From the NCBI GenBank assembly GCA_964408455.1, contig CAYOZN010000011.1:96607-160606 (forward strand): a DNA stretch of 64,000 bases, in the 5' to 3' direction. The notes beneath the pieces are model-generated. The model did no database searches, was not told the DNA's origin, and saw nothing but the letters and a program-made list of their open reading frames with translations. Source of the stretch: CAYOZN01 sp964408455. GTDB taxonomy: Bacteria > Planctomycetota > Phycisphaerae > UBA1845 > UTPLA1. Position 1 is the first letter of the stretch; each line of letters begins with the position of its first letter. Below are positions 50,495 through 60,096 of this stretch, in pieces. A program made the position numbers and the translations under genes.

Positions 50495-53400
50495 TTATTC
50501 GAGGAGCGCGTCGACAAATAGCTGGATGTCACGCCCGTCAAAATGGTCATCTCCCGACCAGTCGCCAAGGCAAGCGCCGAGCGGCAGGTCCCGCGTCAGA
50601 GCCTCAACAAACGCCGGAATATCCGGCGTCCCTACCATTCCATCGCCGTCGAAATCCCCCGAGCCCGGATCGCCGGTGGCAAATTCGTAGGCGCCGATGT
50701 CCGCGCGGCAGCCCGCAATTCTCGGACTGCCGGCCAGGTCCGTCTCGGACTCGCCGGCAACGAACTGAGAATCCCCGGCATCGATGCAGGGTGAACTCAG
50801 CGAGATGTCGAATTCCTCGCCTATCGTGCCGAGGAATGCAGGATCCTCGCCGATATTCCCATTGCCCGCATACCAGTTCAAACCCTGCACGCAGGAATAG
50901 CGCACCTCTACTCCAGGCAAGCCCGCGCCGAAATTGACTTGTGCTTGCTCAGCGCTGGTGCTGGCAGCCGCGGAATTGTTCCACAGGATCGACTGATCTA
51001 CCTGGACAATTCCATTCGGCTCGCTGTAGATGCCTGCCGTGGTGCCGCCGGTCTCATTCCCGGTCAGGGTGCAATGACGAACTATGAGGCTGGTCCCGCG
51101 AGCCCTGATGCAGGAACCCAGCGAGCCCGTATTATTGGCAATCAAGCAGTTCTCCAACGTCGTGCTGGAAAATAACTGCGTGAATACCACGCTGCGCCCG
51201 GCAAGGTCATTTTCGACGAATCGGCAGCGGCGCGCGATAACGTGGGCATGGCCGTCCACGCTCACCGAGACGCCGGTGTTCATCCTGAATACGCATCGCT
51301 CCAACGTGAGTGTTGACTCAGCTCTAGCGATTAAGACGCCTCCCTGCTGAGTGCTGATTGCGCTGAATTCGCATTCCTCAAACGTCGGCGCGGACCGCTC
51401 TACGAAAACACATCCGCCGCCACCCGTGTAAACGTGTTGCTCGATGCGACAGCGGCGGATCGTCGCGCGACTGTCATAAAAGTACAACACGGAATCCAAA
51501 TGTGCTCCCTGACAGTTGCGCAGAATTAATCCGTCGACCAGGGTGCTCTCGTCGGTATAGCTCAAGTCAAGTAAACGGCGGCTGTTGTCGTTCATTACCG
51601 CACAGATTTCCGGACAGTAATTGCGCGCGAAATTTGCGCAGATGGCCGACCAGTTCGTGCAGCACGACGGAATAATGTTGCAAACGGTTTGCACGCAGAC
51701 CTCGTCGTCGCACTCAAACTGGCCGTCTATCCCCGCGCAACAGGGCGACTCGACATTATCATTGCCCAGAATATCGCCGCTAATCACCGTTTCATTGATT
51801 TCGGGGTCACGCTCCGCCGCCGATCCCTCGTAGCCTGCAAATCCTCCAAGCACGGCGACTCCCGAGGGTATCTGGAACTCCGCGTAGGGATCGGCGACCG
51901 ACGGCTGGTAAACCCCCGCCGCCATCCATATTTCGACGGGTCCATGGTGTACGGAGGCAAGTGCCAGTGCCGCGTGCAAGTCGTTCGTGGCGCTCGCCCA
52001 GGACGAGCCATCGCCGCCATCAGCCGAGTCGCTGCGCACGTACAGGATGCGCAGGTCGCACTCGTCCGGCGTACCGTTCTGGTCAGTGTCCGCGCTTGCG
52101 CCGGACGCCACATCGCAGCCATCGGGAGAAAAATTGCCGTTGCAATCGGGCGCCAGCCCGTTCGCGATTTCGCAATAGTCGTTCGCTCCGCTCGCGTCGC
52201 AGTCGACGGCAGTCTCATGCGGAGACTCGTGCGCTCCGATGTCCACACGACAAAACGCAACGCGCGGCTGACCGTCGATATCCAGTTCGGGGAGATCCAC
52301 GCCGACACCGCTGCCGCTGTTCACGCAGGGCGAGCCCATGGCCAGTCGCAGGTCGTCGTCCTCCGTTCCGACCATCCCGTCCGTACCCGCTGGATCAACA
52401 AACTGGGGATTGCCGGAGATATTGCCGGACCCCTCCGGCAACCCGACGCCAAACAGGCAAAAGCTGACGCTTAGCGCGGTGCCCTCAATACTGGGAAAGG
52501 TGTTATTCGAGAAAATCGTATTCTGCACGTAAGGGCGCGCGTTGCCTGCAAACAGACCCCCGCACTGTTGAGCTTCGTTGTTGACGATGGTGCAATTGAT
52601 GACGCGAATTCCCTCAGCACTCTCGCACAGAATGGCGCCGGCCTTCACCGCGGACCAGTTCCCATTGAAAATGCAGCCGGTCACAGTACTGTCGATGCCG
52701 AGATATGCGCCGCCCCCCCCAATGCCGCCCGAAACGGCAGTTGCTTGATTGCCGATGAAACGGCAGTTCTCCGCCTTTCCGTTTCGGAGCCACAGGCCGC
52801 CCACGCTCTGCCCCTGGTTATTAAGAAAATCGCAATTGATCACAGAGCAGCCGTTCACGTAGGCTCCAGCCACCATCCATGCCGAGTTGCCTCGAAATAC
52901 ACTGTTGGACAGTTCGCCGGTGGAGCCGTTGATCGCGAACATTGCTAGCCCGCCACCGGTAAAGAAGATGGGACTCACGTTGTCTTCAAACACGCAGTCA
53001 CGCACAACTGGCGATCGCGTGTATATGTACGCAGCTGCGCCGGTGCCGGGTGATGAATCGTAGAATAGCTCGTTTCCGATGAAAGTGCAGTTTTCAACCA
53101 GGCATTCGTTGTCGCCTGAAAGCAATACCGCCGAACCGGACTCCTCGGCGGTGTTCGCTTCAAACCAGCAGTTCACAATCCGCAACGGACCATACTCGTC
53201 ATCGGTCGATGCGTACACCGCACCGCCATCATCGGCATAGTTCTGCGCAAAATAACAGCCATCAAGATCAATCCCGGCCAACGACATGATCGCGCCGCCA
53301 AAGTTGAATGGAAAGTCGTCTGCATCGTGAAGTTCTATGACGTTGTCAATGAAGGTGCTGTCACGAACCGTGAACGACGCCACGCTGTAGATCGCGCCAC

Positions 53401-55735
53401 CATAGCCGTCATTATCGATGACACGATTGCCCGTGAATTCGCAATCTTCGATTTCCAGCGACGCGGTGCGCGTGTTCGAAATCGCGCCGCCCCTGCCGCC
53501 GACACCGACCGCATTGTTCAGGAAAACGCAGTCCTCGAACCGAGCGACTCCGCGATTCTGCACCGCGCCGCCGTATCCCCGCGAGTAGTTTTCCTGAATG
53601 CTGCAGTGTCGCAACAGCATGCTGCCGAAGCGGTTGTTCACGGCCGCACCACCGCTGTTGTCCGGCTGCGGGTCCACTTTTCGGTTGTTCCCGTGTGTCA
53701 ACGTCAGACCGTCGAGCGTGACGGCTTCCTCGGCCGGGAAGATCGTCACAATGGCATGCGCATTTTCGCGCCAGGAAGGTGCATCGAAATTGCCAAAATC
53801 ATTTCCAGCCAGATCGCCGCTGAGGATGGATGGATGCTGCGCTATGTCGCGCTCGTCGGGCGATGCCTCGACGCCGCTGAAACCGCCATACAACGTCAGG
53901 CCGGGCCGTGGTACAAATGTGGCGGTGTGCGGGTCCGTTGCAACGAGTCGCCGCTGCGGCCGATATGTGCCCTCTGCGATCCAGACTTGTTGAATCGCCT
54001 CGTGCGCATCCGCCACTTGGAGCGCGGTCTCCAGGTTTTCAAAGGCATCCTCCCAGTTGAGGCCCGTTTTCAGTCCAGCAGCATCCGCGTCGACGAAGAT
54101 GACCGAAGGCGCCGGCAGAGCATCATCTTCAACGATGCTGGCCACGCCGGTGTAGAATCGCGGCGCCGTTGCAGTCAGCCTGGTCGCGTCCCGTGTAAAA
54201 CCAGGGTCGGCGACGCAATGCAGCTGCACAGTCTTCGGGATGAAATAATCCGCCTGGCTGAACGTCAGGGGTTCTCCCGGAACCACGGTGATATCGCCGT
54301 CGCCATCCGTTGAGAACTGAACGAGCACGGGATCAGCAGGCGGCCGGTTCAACCAGACCATCAATTCGACTGTCGAGCCCTCCGCAATGCTCAAGCTCGT
54401 GGGCATGATGCGCACGGCGGGAACGGCGCCTTCCAAAGGGCCGATATCGACGACGCCATCCGCGCCCATGCCGGTATCGGGGACGAGCGGGTCGTCGACA
54501 ACCCGCGGCATTCCGATCAAATCTACGGCTGGCAGCGGTTGCACGCCGGGTTCGCCGGTATCGATGTCGGAGTCGCTGTTTCCGGCGTCAATGCATGGCG
54601 AATCGTCGAGAAGCCGAAAGTCATCGTCCAGGCTTCCCAACACTCCGTCCGGACCATTGAAATTAAGAAAGCGCGGATCAAGAGATATGTTTCCGTCGCT
54701 TTGGCCGCCCGGCTCCCAACCCTCAATGCAATTGAACTGCGCCGTTATGTTGCCGGAATAGTCGGTGATCTGGCCATCCAGGCCCGTCGCATCGTTGCCG
54801 GCGTTGCCCCAGATGATATTGTTCGAAAGGGTCAGCGTACCAGAGTTAAAAATACCACCCGCAGAGTCGTCCACCCAATAGAGGATCCGTTGGCTGCGAT
54901 TGGACGCCACGAGGCAATTGGTAAGGGTCAGTACACCGCCATTGTTAATGGCAGCGTCGTAGCCAAAGCTGCCCCAAACGGCACTATTGACCATCGCGGC
55001 CGTCGCAAAGGTATCGACGCGCAGAGCGGGCGCAAAAGTGCCGGTGTTGCCCCAGAACCTGCAATTCTGAATTTGCGCGTTCGTGCTTCCTGTACACCAA
55101 ATACCACCGACGGTCGGACTCTGCGACCAATCGCCATTTGCATGGAACGTGCAGTTCGTGATCAACGCCTGCGTGCTCGCCAGGAATGCGCCGCATATGG
55201 CGTTGTGCAGAAATGTGCAGCTCTTCAGCGTGATCTGCGCATCAAGAGTTCGCAGCCCCACCCGCCCGGCGACCAACCTCATCCCATCGATGCTCGCGCT
55301 TCCAGCCGTGACTTTCACCAGTTCGTCCGCATTGTCCTCCATGTTCTGAAATTCGAGCCCGTCGTTCTCGTTCAAATCGCCTGAGAGGATGGAGGGATAT
55401 GCAATATCCGATCGGAGATCGGGCTGTGAATGGCTTAGCCCTGCAAATCCGCCGAGCAGCGTGATTCCGTCGGGCAGGACGAACGAGGCAGACCGCGGGA
55501 TTGACGGATTCAACCGCTTCGTCGGTCGATAGGTGCCCTGGCCCACGTGGAAGATCGCGCCCTGACCGGCCGGAATTCCATCGAGGGCTGCCTGGAGAGT
55601 GGAATGTGCCGTGTTCCACGAGAGGCCATCACCCCCGGGAGCCGCATCGTCGTCAACGTAGATAATCTGCTCGGCACGGACGCGACCACCGAACAGGACC
55701 AGGAGCACCAGGCAACACAGAGTTCGTGGATTCAT
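50495..55735 (-). CDS. Giant secreted protein: three parallel beta-helix domains, Calx-beta-like segment and dockerin-like C-terminus
   Basis: 1746 residues from the ATG at 55735 with GGAGG upstream and a signal peptide ('NPRTLCCLVLLVLFGGRVRA'). Three long beta-helix domains each open with the same phrase: 'IIYVDDDAAPGGDGLSW' at about 27, 'VIFVDADAAGLKTGLNW' at about 545 and 'ILYVRSDSADGGDGSSW' at about 1229. Each continues 'G-x-Y-[RQ]-P...GGF[AS]G...[IV][LI]SGD'. A Calx-beta-like segment ('SIAEGSTVELMVWLNRPPAD') precedes the second. The C-terminus has 'DFDGDGMVGTPDIPAFVEAL' and 'DWSGDDHFDGRDIQLFVDAL', a dockerin-like Ca-binding pair. It is probably a surface adhesin or polysaccharide-binding protein; no catalytic residues were identified. 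Confidence 0.88.
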   Translation of the reverse strand: MNPRTLCCLVLLVLFGGRVRAEQIIYVDDDAAPGGDGLSWNTAHSTLQAALDGIPAGQGAIFHVGQGTYRPTKRLNPSIPRSASFVLPDGITLLGGFAGLSHSQPDLRSDIAYPSILSGDLNENDGLEFQNMEDNADELVKVTAGSASIDGMRLVAGRVGLRTLDAQITLKSCTFLHNAICGAFLASTQALITNCTFHANGDWSQSPTVGGIWCTGSTNAQIQNCRFWGNTGTFAPALRVDTFATAAMVNSAVWGSFGYDAAINNGGVLTLTNCLVASNRSQRILYWVDDSAGGIFNSGTLTLSNNIIWGNAGNDATGLDGQITDYSGNITAQFNCIEGWEPGGQSDGNISLDPRFLNFNGPDGVLGSLDDDFRLLDDSPCIDAGNSDSDIDTGEPGVQPLPAVDLIGMPRVVDDPLVPDTGMGADGVVDIGPLEGAVPAVRIMPTSLSIAEGSTVELMVWLNRPPADPVLVQFSTDGDGDITVVPGEPLTFSQADYFIPKTVQLHCVADPGFTRDATRLTATAPRFYTGVASIVEDDALPAPSVIFVDADAAGLKTGLNWEDAFENLETALQVADAHEAIQQVWIAEGTYRPQRRLVATDPHTATFVPRPGLTLYGGFSGVEASPDERDIAQHPSILSGDLAGNDFGNFDAPSWRENAHAIVTIFPAEEAVTLDGLTLTHGNNRKVDPQPDNSGGAAVNNRFGSMLLRHCSIQENYSRGYGGAVQNRGVARFEDCVFLNNAVGVGGRGGAISNTRTASLEIEDCEFTGNRVIDNDGYGGAIYSVASFTVRDSTFIDNVIELHDADDFPFNFGGAIMSLAGIDLDGCYFAQNYADDGGAVYASTDDEYGPLRIVNCWFEANTAEESGSAVLLSGDNECLVENCTFIGNELFYDSSPGTGAAAYIYTRSPVVRDCVFEDNVSPIFFTGGGLAMFAINGSTGELSNSVFRGNSAWMVAGAYVNGCSVINCDFLNNQGQSVGGLWLRNGKAENCRFIGNQATAVSGGIGGGGAYLGIDSTVTGCIFNGNWSAVKAGAILCESAEGIRVINCTIVNNEAQQCGGLFAGNARPYVQNTIFSNNTFPSIEGTALSVSFCLFGVGLPEGSGNISGNPQFVDPAGTDGMVGTEDDDLRLAMGSPCVNSGSGVGVDLPELDIDGQPRVAFCRVDIGAHESPHETAVDCDASGANDYCEIANGLAPDCNGNFSPDGCDVASGASADTDQNGTPDECDLRILYVRSDSADGGDGSSWASATNDLHAALALASVHHGPVEIWMAAGVYQPSVADPYAEFQIPSGVAVLGGFAGYEGSAAERDPEINETVISGDILGNDNVESPCCAGIDGQFECDDEVCVQTVCNIIPSCCTNWSAICANFARNYCPEICAVMNDNSRRLLDLSYTDESTLVDGLILRNCQGAHLDSVLYFYDSRATIRRCRIEQHVYTGGGGCVFVERSAPTFEECEFSAISTQQGGVLIARAESTLTLERCVFRMNTGVSVSVDGHAHVIARRCRFVENDLAGRSVVFTQLFSSTTLENCLIANNTGSLGSCIRARGTSLIVRHCTLTGNETGGTTAGIYSEPNGIVQVDQSILWNNSAAASTSAEQAQVNFGAGLPGVEVRYSCVQGLNWYAGNGNIGEDPAFLGTIGEEFDISLSSPCIDAGDSQFVAGESETDLAGSPRIAGCRADIGAYEFATGDPGSGDFDGDGMVGTPDIPAFVEALTRDLPLGACLGDWSGDDHFDGRDIQLFVDALLE

Positions 55736-56128
55736 CCGACGCCTCCGGCGGAATTGGCGGGACGCTCGCGCGCATACTGGATCGAATCTCAACTCGCGCA
55801 TGCGGCCAAGCAGACAGCCATACTTGTCACGTTATGAACGCGTCCCTGGCGCGGTGGCCGAGCGGAAAGGAGTCAGGCGCATCAAGCTCGTTGGCGGGCT
55901 AATGAATCGCTGATGTTGATTGGCACCGGGCCATGCGACTCATTGGCGCCAAGCTTGATCCGGTTGATGCCGCCCCACCCGCGAGCGCGCGTGCCCACGT
56001 CTGGATTATATGGGCGACACAAATGTCGTCAAAGTTTCAACCGAATCGCGAATTTTTTTCAACAGGGGCAAGCGCACGCTTCGTACCAATCGCTCGTTCT
56101 TAAAGAAAGACGAGCCCGCGGGGGCAGT
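55736..56128. other. Intergenic region, no gene recognised
   Basis: About 390 bp between the start of the beta-helix gene and the stop of the glycosyltransferase gene, both on the minus strand. It must contain the promoter of the beta-helix gene. A GCTCGT...ACGAGC hairpin at about 56093-56116 may mark the 3' end of the glycosyltransferase transcript, but it has no T run. Confidence 0.4.
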
Positions 56129-57103
56129 CTAGGCCATCTTACCGTCCTTTGTTCGCGAGTTTTCACGCAGCTCCATCCGCCGCACCCGGTACGCCACATC
56201 TTCCACAATCCCACGATTGGCATTGATCAAATCCGCCACGATGCCCGTGAGCACCATCTGAAACCCCGCCAGCATCAGGATGGCCGCCAGGATGAGTGAC
56301 TGCACGTGCGAGCCGTGCTCGTCGGTGAAGAAAAAGAAATATAAGAAGCGCAGCCCGATCAGGAAGCCGACGCCGAACGTCACCAGCCCCGCCGCGCTGA
56401 AGATCTTCATCGCCCGATACGACGAATACACGCGCAGCATGATCGACAGCGAGTGGGTGATGAACACCCAGATGTTCGAGAACAGCCGCGACTCGCGCAG
56501 CTTCTCGTTCGTGCGAATGGGCACGATCTTCGTGACGATCCGCTTGCGGCCCGCCTGAATCACGTGATCCACGGTGTGATCGAAATCCGTCGATAGCGCG
56601 AAGCGCATGGCTGCCTCGCGCGAGTAGGCCTTGAAGCCGCTGGCCACGTCGGGCACCCGCAGATTCGCCAGCCGGCTGACGACGTAGCTGCCCAGCGTCT
56701 GCATCTTCTTCTTAACGAATGAAAAGTGCGGCACCTTTTCCGGCTCGCGATCGCCGATGACCAGGTCGGCCTTGCGATCGAGAATCGGCTGCACCAGCCT
56801 GGGGATGTCGCCGCCGAAGTACTGGTTGTCGCCGTCGGTGTTGACGATGATGTCAGCCCCGTGACGCAGGCAGTAGTCGAACCCGGCCGAGAATGCGTGG
56901 CCCAGTCCGCGATTACCGGTGAAGCTGAGGATGTGTTTCACGCCCCGCGCGCGGGCGACTTCCACCGTGCGATCGGTGCAGCCGTCGTCGATGATCAGGA
57001 TTTCGACGCTGTCGATGCCGGGAATCTGCCGCGGAATGTCGTCCAGCGTGGCGGGCAGCGTGGCTTCTTCGTTCAGGCAGGGTATTTGGATGAATAGCTT
57101 CAT
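56129..57103 (-). CDS. Family 2 glycosyltransferase (polyprenyl-phosphate sugar transferase type) with C-terminal membrane helices
   Basis: 324 residues from the ATG at 57103. The GT-A domain has 'IQIPCLNEEATLPATLDDIP', 'ILIIDDGCTDRT', 'GNRGLGHAFSAG' and the metal-binding 'NTDGDNQYFGGDI'. Two C-terminal helices ('IFSAAGLVTFGVGFLIGLRF' and 'LILAAILMLAGFQMVLTGIV') match the DPM1/GtrB-like group, which loads a sugar onto a lipid carrier at the inner membrane. The open frame runs to 57436, but the added part is not conserved. Confidence 0.9.
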   Translation of the reverse strand: MKLFIQIPCLNEEATLPATLDDIPRQIPGIDSVEILIIDDGCTDRTVEVARARGVKHILSFTGNRGLGHAFSAGFDYCLRHGADIIVNTDGDNQYFGGDIPRLVQPILDRKADLVIGDREPEKVPHFSFVKKKMQTLGSYVVSRLANLRVPDVASGFKAYSREAAMRFALSTDFDHTVDHVIQAGRKRIVTKIVPIRTNEKLRESRLFSNIWVFITHSLSIMLRVYSSYRAMKIFSAAGLVTFGVGFLIGLRFLYFFFFTDEHGSHVQSLILAAILMLAGFQMVLTGIVADLINANRGIVEDVAYRVRRMELRENSRTKDGKMA

Positions 57104-57326
57104 GTTCGTCCGTACGTCGCGCCCCGCGTCGCGGCAGAGCGGCTGGTCAGTATCGCCGGCGTTTCCCCCGATATCGGCAGTTTCGGCCGGCGGCTGCGGA
57201 TTTCTATAGCGGAGCCTTGTCGGTGCGTCCAGCCGCCGTCGGCCACGGCGCCGCTTGATGCGCGGCGGTCGCGATCGGGTAGGATAATCCGCTGTTTTGA
57301 AATCAGCCCTCCGGAGGTTTTGCCCC

Positions 57327-60038
57327 ATGCGTCTGATTCTGACGATCGCCACGATCACCTGTCTCGCCGCGCGCGCCGCCTTTTCGCAGGATGTTCCCTG
57401 CGAAAAATACGTACTCGACAACGGCATGACCGTCATTCTTCACGAGGATCACAGCCTGCCGGTCGCCACGATCAACACCTGGTACTACGTCGGCGGCAAG
57501 GACGAGCCGCCGGGGCGATCAGGCTTTGCCCACTTGTTCGAGCACCTGATGTTCATGGGCACGCGGCGGGTGCCGGGCAACCAGTTCGACGCGCTGATGG
57601 AGGCCGGCGGCGGCTGGAACAACGCGAGCACATCGTGGGATCGCACCAACTACTACTCCTTCGGGCCGGCGAAGCTGCTGCCGACGCTGCTGTGGCTCGA
57701 CGCCGATCGCCTGGAAGACCTCGGCAGGGAAATGACGCAGGAAAAGCTCGACAAGCAGCGCGACGTCGTGCGCAACGAACGCCGCCAGATGAGTGAAATG
57801 CAGCCCTACGGCGAGGCGGAACTGAAGATCAGCGAGCTCATGTATCCGCCGGGCCATCCCTACCACATCGAGGTCATCGGCACGCACGAAGATTTGCAGC
57901 GGGCCACGGTCCAGGACGTGAAGGACTTCTTCGCCAGCTTCTACGTGCCTAATAATTCGTCGCTGGTCGTGGCGGGCGACTTCGATCCGGCCGAGATCAA
58001 GCCGCTGATTGCGAAGCTGTTTGGCACGCTGCCGCGCGACGCCGACCCGCGACACGCGCAGGCCGAACCCGTGACGCTCGACGGCGTCAAGCGCGTGACA
58101 TACAGCGACGACGTGCAGTTCCCGCGGCTCACGCTGGTCTACCACAGCCCGGCCCAGTTCGCCGGGGGCGATGCGGAAATGGACCTCGTGGCCGACGTGC
58201 TGGCCAGCGGCAAGAGCAGCCGGCTCTACAAGCGGCTGATCATCGACGAGAAGCTCGCCACTGAAGTGAGCGCCATGCAGTCCAGCGGATACCTCGGCTC
58301 GCTGTTCTACGTTCATGTGACGGCCCGCGAGGGCATTTCGCTCGATGCCATCGCGACCGCCACCGATGAGGAGCTCGCCCGGCTCATGTCGGAAGGCCCG
58401 ACGCCGGAAGAACTCGAGCGGCACAAGGCGTCGAAGGAAGTGTCGATGCTGCGGCAGCTCGAATCGCTCCTGTCGAGGGCCGACGCGCTCAACAAGTACC
58501 AGTTCTACTTCGGCGAGCCCAATTCGTTCAAACGCGATCTGGATCGGTACCGCAACGCCACGACCGCGTCGGTGCGCGACTGGGCACGGCGCGTGCTCAC
58601 GCCGGATGCCCGTCTCCTCATGCACGTCGTACCCGAGAAAGACGCCGCGATGCTCGCCGGCCGTGATGTGCGGCCGCCCGACGCCCGGCCGCGTGCCTTC
58701 ACGGCGCCGGAGCCGAAAACGTTCACGCTGTCGAACGGTGTCGAGGTGCGCCACTGGCAGCGCGACGAGCTGCCGCTGGTGCAGGTGTCCTTGTTGCTGA
58801 AGAACGCGGGCGCCATTCAAGGCGACGACCGCGCCCCCGGCCGTGCCTACCTCACGGCATCGATGCTCGACGAGGGCGCCGGTCAGTTGAACGCCCTCGA
58901 ATTTTCCGACGCGCTCGAACTATTGGGGGCGACGTTTCGCGCCAATGCCGACCACGAGGAAACGACCGTTTCGCTGTCGGTGCTTCGGCGGAATTTTGAA
59001 GCAGCGCTGCGGCTGTATGCCGATGCCATACTTCGGCCGCGTTTCGACGAAAGCGAGTGGGACCGCGTGAAGCGCCTGCACCTCGAGAGCCTCCGGCAGG
59101 CGGAAGATCGTGCCTCCAGCGTGGCATCTCGCGTCGGCCTCATGTCGTATTACGGCGCAGATCACCCCTACGGCCGCCCGGTCAACGGCACGACTGCCAG
59201 CGCCGAAGCCATCGGCGTCGAAAGCCTCCGCGAGTGGTGGCGACAGGCCTTCGTGCCGCGGAATGCGGTCTTCTTCGTGGCCGGCGACATCACCGCGGAG
59301 GACGCGCGGGTGCTGCTGGAAAGCGCGTTCGGCCAGTGGACGGCGCCGCCGGGCTGGCAGCCGCTGCCGAAGCGCGACATCGCCGCCGCCCAGGCCGGCC
59401 CGTTGCGCGTCGTGCTAGTCGATAAGCCCGGCAGCGTGCAGACGGTCATCCGCTTCTACATGCCGGGGCCGGCGTATGGCCATCCGGCGCGAATCGAACA
59501 CGAGTTGATCAACACGATACTCGGCGGCAGCTTTACCAGCCGGCTCAATCAGAACCTGCGCGAGGACAAGGGCTATACGTACGGCGCGCGGTCGAGCTTC
59601 ACGATGGCCCCGCAGACAGGGTACTTTTCGGCCGGGGCCGACGTGCAGGCGGAGGTCACTGGCGAGGCACTGAAGGAGTTTTTCGACGAATTCCAGCGTA
59701 TCGGCCGCGGCGACATTTCGGATGCCGAGACGCTGAAGACGCGCGAGACGAACACGGCGGAGTTGATCCAGGGCTTTCAGGGCCTGTCCGGTTTGATCAA
59801 TACCGCCGTGCAGCTTGAGATTCACGCTCGCCCGGTCGCGTCGCTGGCGGAGGATTTCGCGTCCATTCAGAATGCCGCGAGCAATGATCTGAACGCACTG
59901 ACCGAAGCAGCCATCCCCACGGACCATGCGCTACTCGTGCTGGTCGGCGACAAACAGAAGATCCTCCCGGAACTGGAGGGCCTTGGCCTGCCCACGCCCG
60001 AGGAACGAGACGTGAAGGGAAACGTCGTGAAAAAGTAG
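57327..60038 (+). CDS. Secreted M16 (pitrilysin-like) zinc metallopeptidase, two-module
   Basis: 903 residues from the ATG at 57327, with GGAGG 10 bases upstream and a signal peptide ('RLILTIATITCLAARAAFSQ'). Module 1 holds the inverted zinc site His69-x-x-Glu72-His73 ('HLFEH'). The second module, from about residue 460 ('TFTLSNGVEVRHW'), has no HxxEH ('MLDEGAGQLNALEFSDALE') but keeps the C-terminal 'LREDKGYTYGARSSF' motif. This single-chain arrangement of one active and one inactive half is normal for M16. It degrades peptides in the periplasm. It is followed by a PQQ-propeller gene on the same strand. Confidence 0.93.
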   Translation: MRLILTIATITCLAARAAFSQDVPCEKYVLDNGMTVILHEDHSLPVATINTWYYVGGKDEPPGRSGFAHLFEHLMFMGTRRVPGNQFDALMEAGGGWNNASTSWDRTNYYSFGPAKLLPTLLWLDADRLEDLGREMTQEKLDKQRDVVRNERRQMSEMQPYGEAELKISELMYPPGHPYHIEVIGTHEDLQRATVQDVKDFFASFYVPNNSSLVVAGDFDPAEIKPLIAKLFGTLPRDADPRHAQAEPVTLDGVKRVTYSDDVQFPRLTLVYHSPAQFAGGDAEMDLVADVLASGKSSRLYKRLIIDEKLATEVSAMQSSGYLGSLFYVHVTAREGISLDAIATATDEELARLMSEGPTPEELERHKASKEVSMLRQLESLLSRADALNKYQFYFGEPNSFKRDLDRYRNATTASVRDWARRVLTPDARLLMHVVPEKDAAMLAGRDVRPPDARPRAFTAPEPKTFTLSNGVEVRHWQRDELPLVQVSLLLKNAGAIQGDDRAPGRAYLTASMLDEGAGQLNALEFSDALELLGATFRANADHEETTVSLSVLRRNFEAALRLYADAILRPRFDESEWDRVKRLHLESLRQAEDRASSVASRVGLMSYYGADHPYGRPVNGTTASAEAIGVESLREWWRQAFVPRNAVFFVAGDITAEDARVLLESAFGQWTAPPGWQPLPKRDIAAAQAGPLRVVLVDKPGSVQTVIRFYMPGPAYGHPARIEHELINTILGGSFTSRLNQNLREDKGYTYGARSSFTMAPQTGYFSAGADVQAEVTGEALKEFFDEFQRIGRGDISDAETLKTRETNTAELIQGFQGLSGLINTAVQLEIHARPVASLAEDFASIQNAASNDLNALTEAAIPTDHALLVLVGDKQKILPELEGLGLPTPEERDVKGNVVKK

Positions 60039-60096
60039 CAAATCAATGCCCGGCACCGTACCGAGAGCTTATTTGATCGCCCACGAGGCTGCTGAC

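Noticed and set aside
55848..55920. tRNA-like 5' half (GGTGGCCGAGCGG) suggestive of tRNA-Ser or tRNA-Leu
   Set aside because: No matching acceptor 3' strand, T arm (TTCGA) or anticodon stem follows, so a tRNA cannot be supported.
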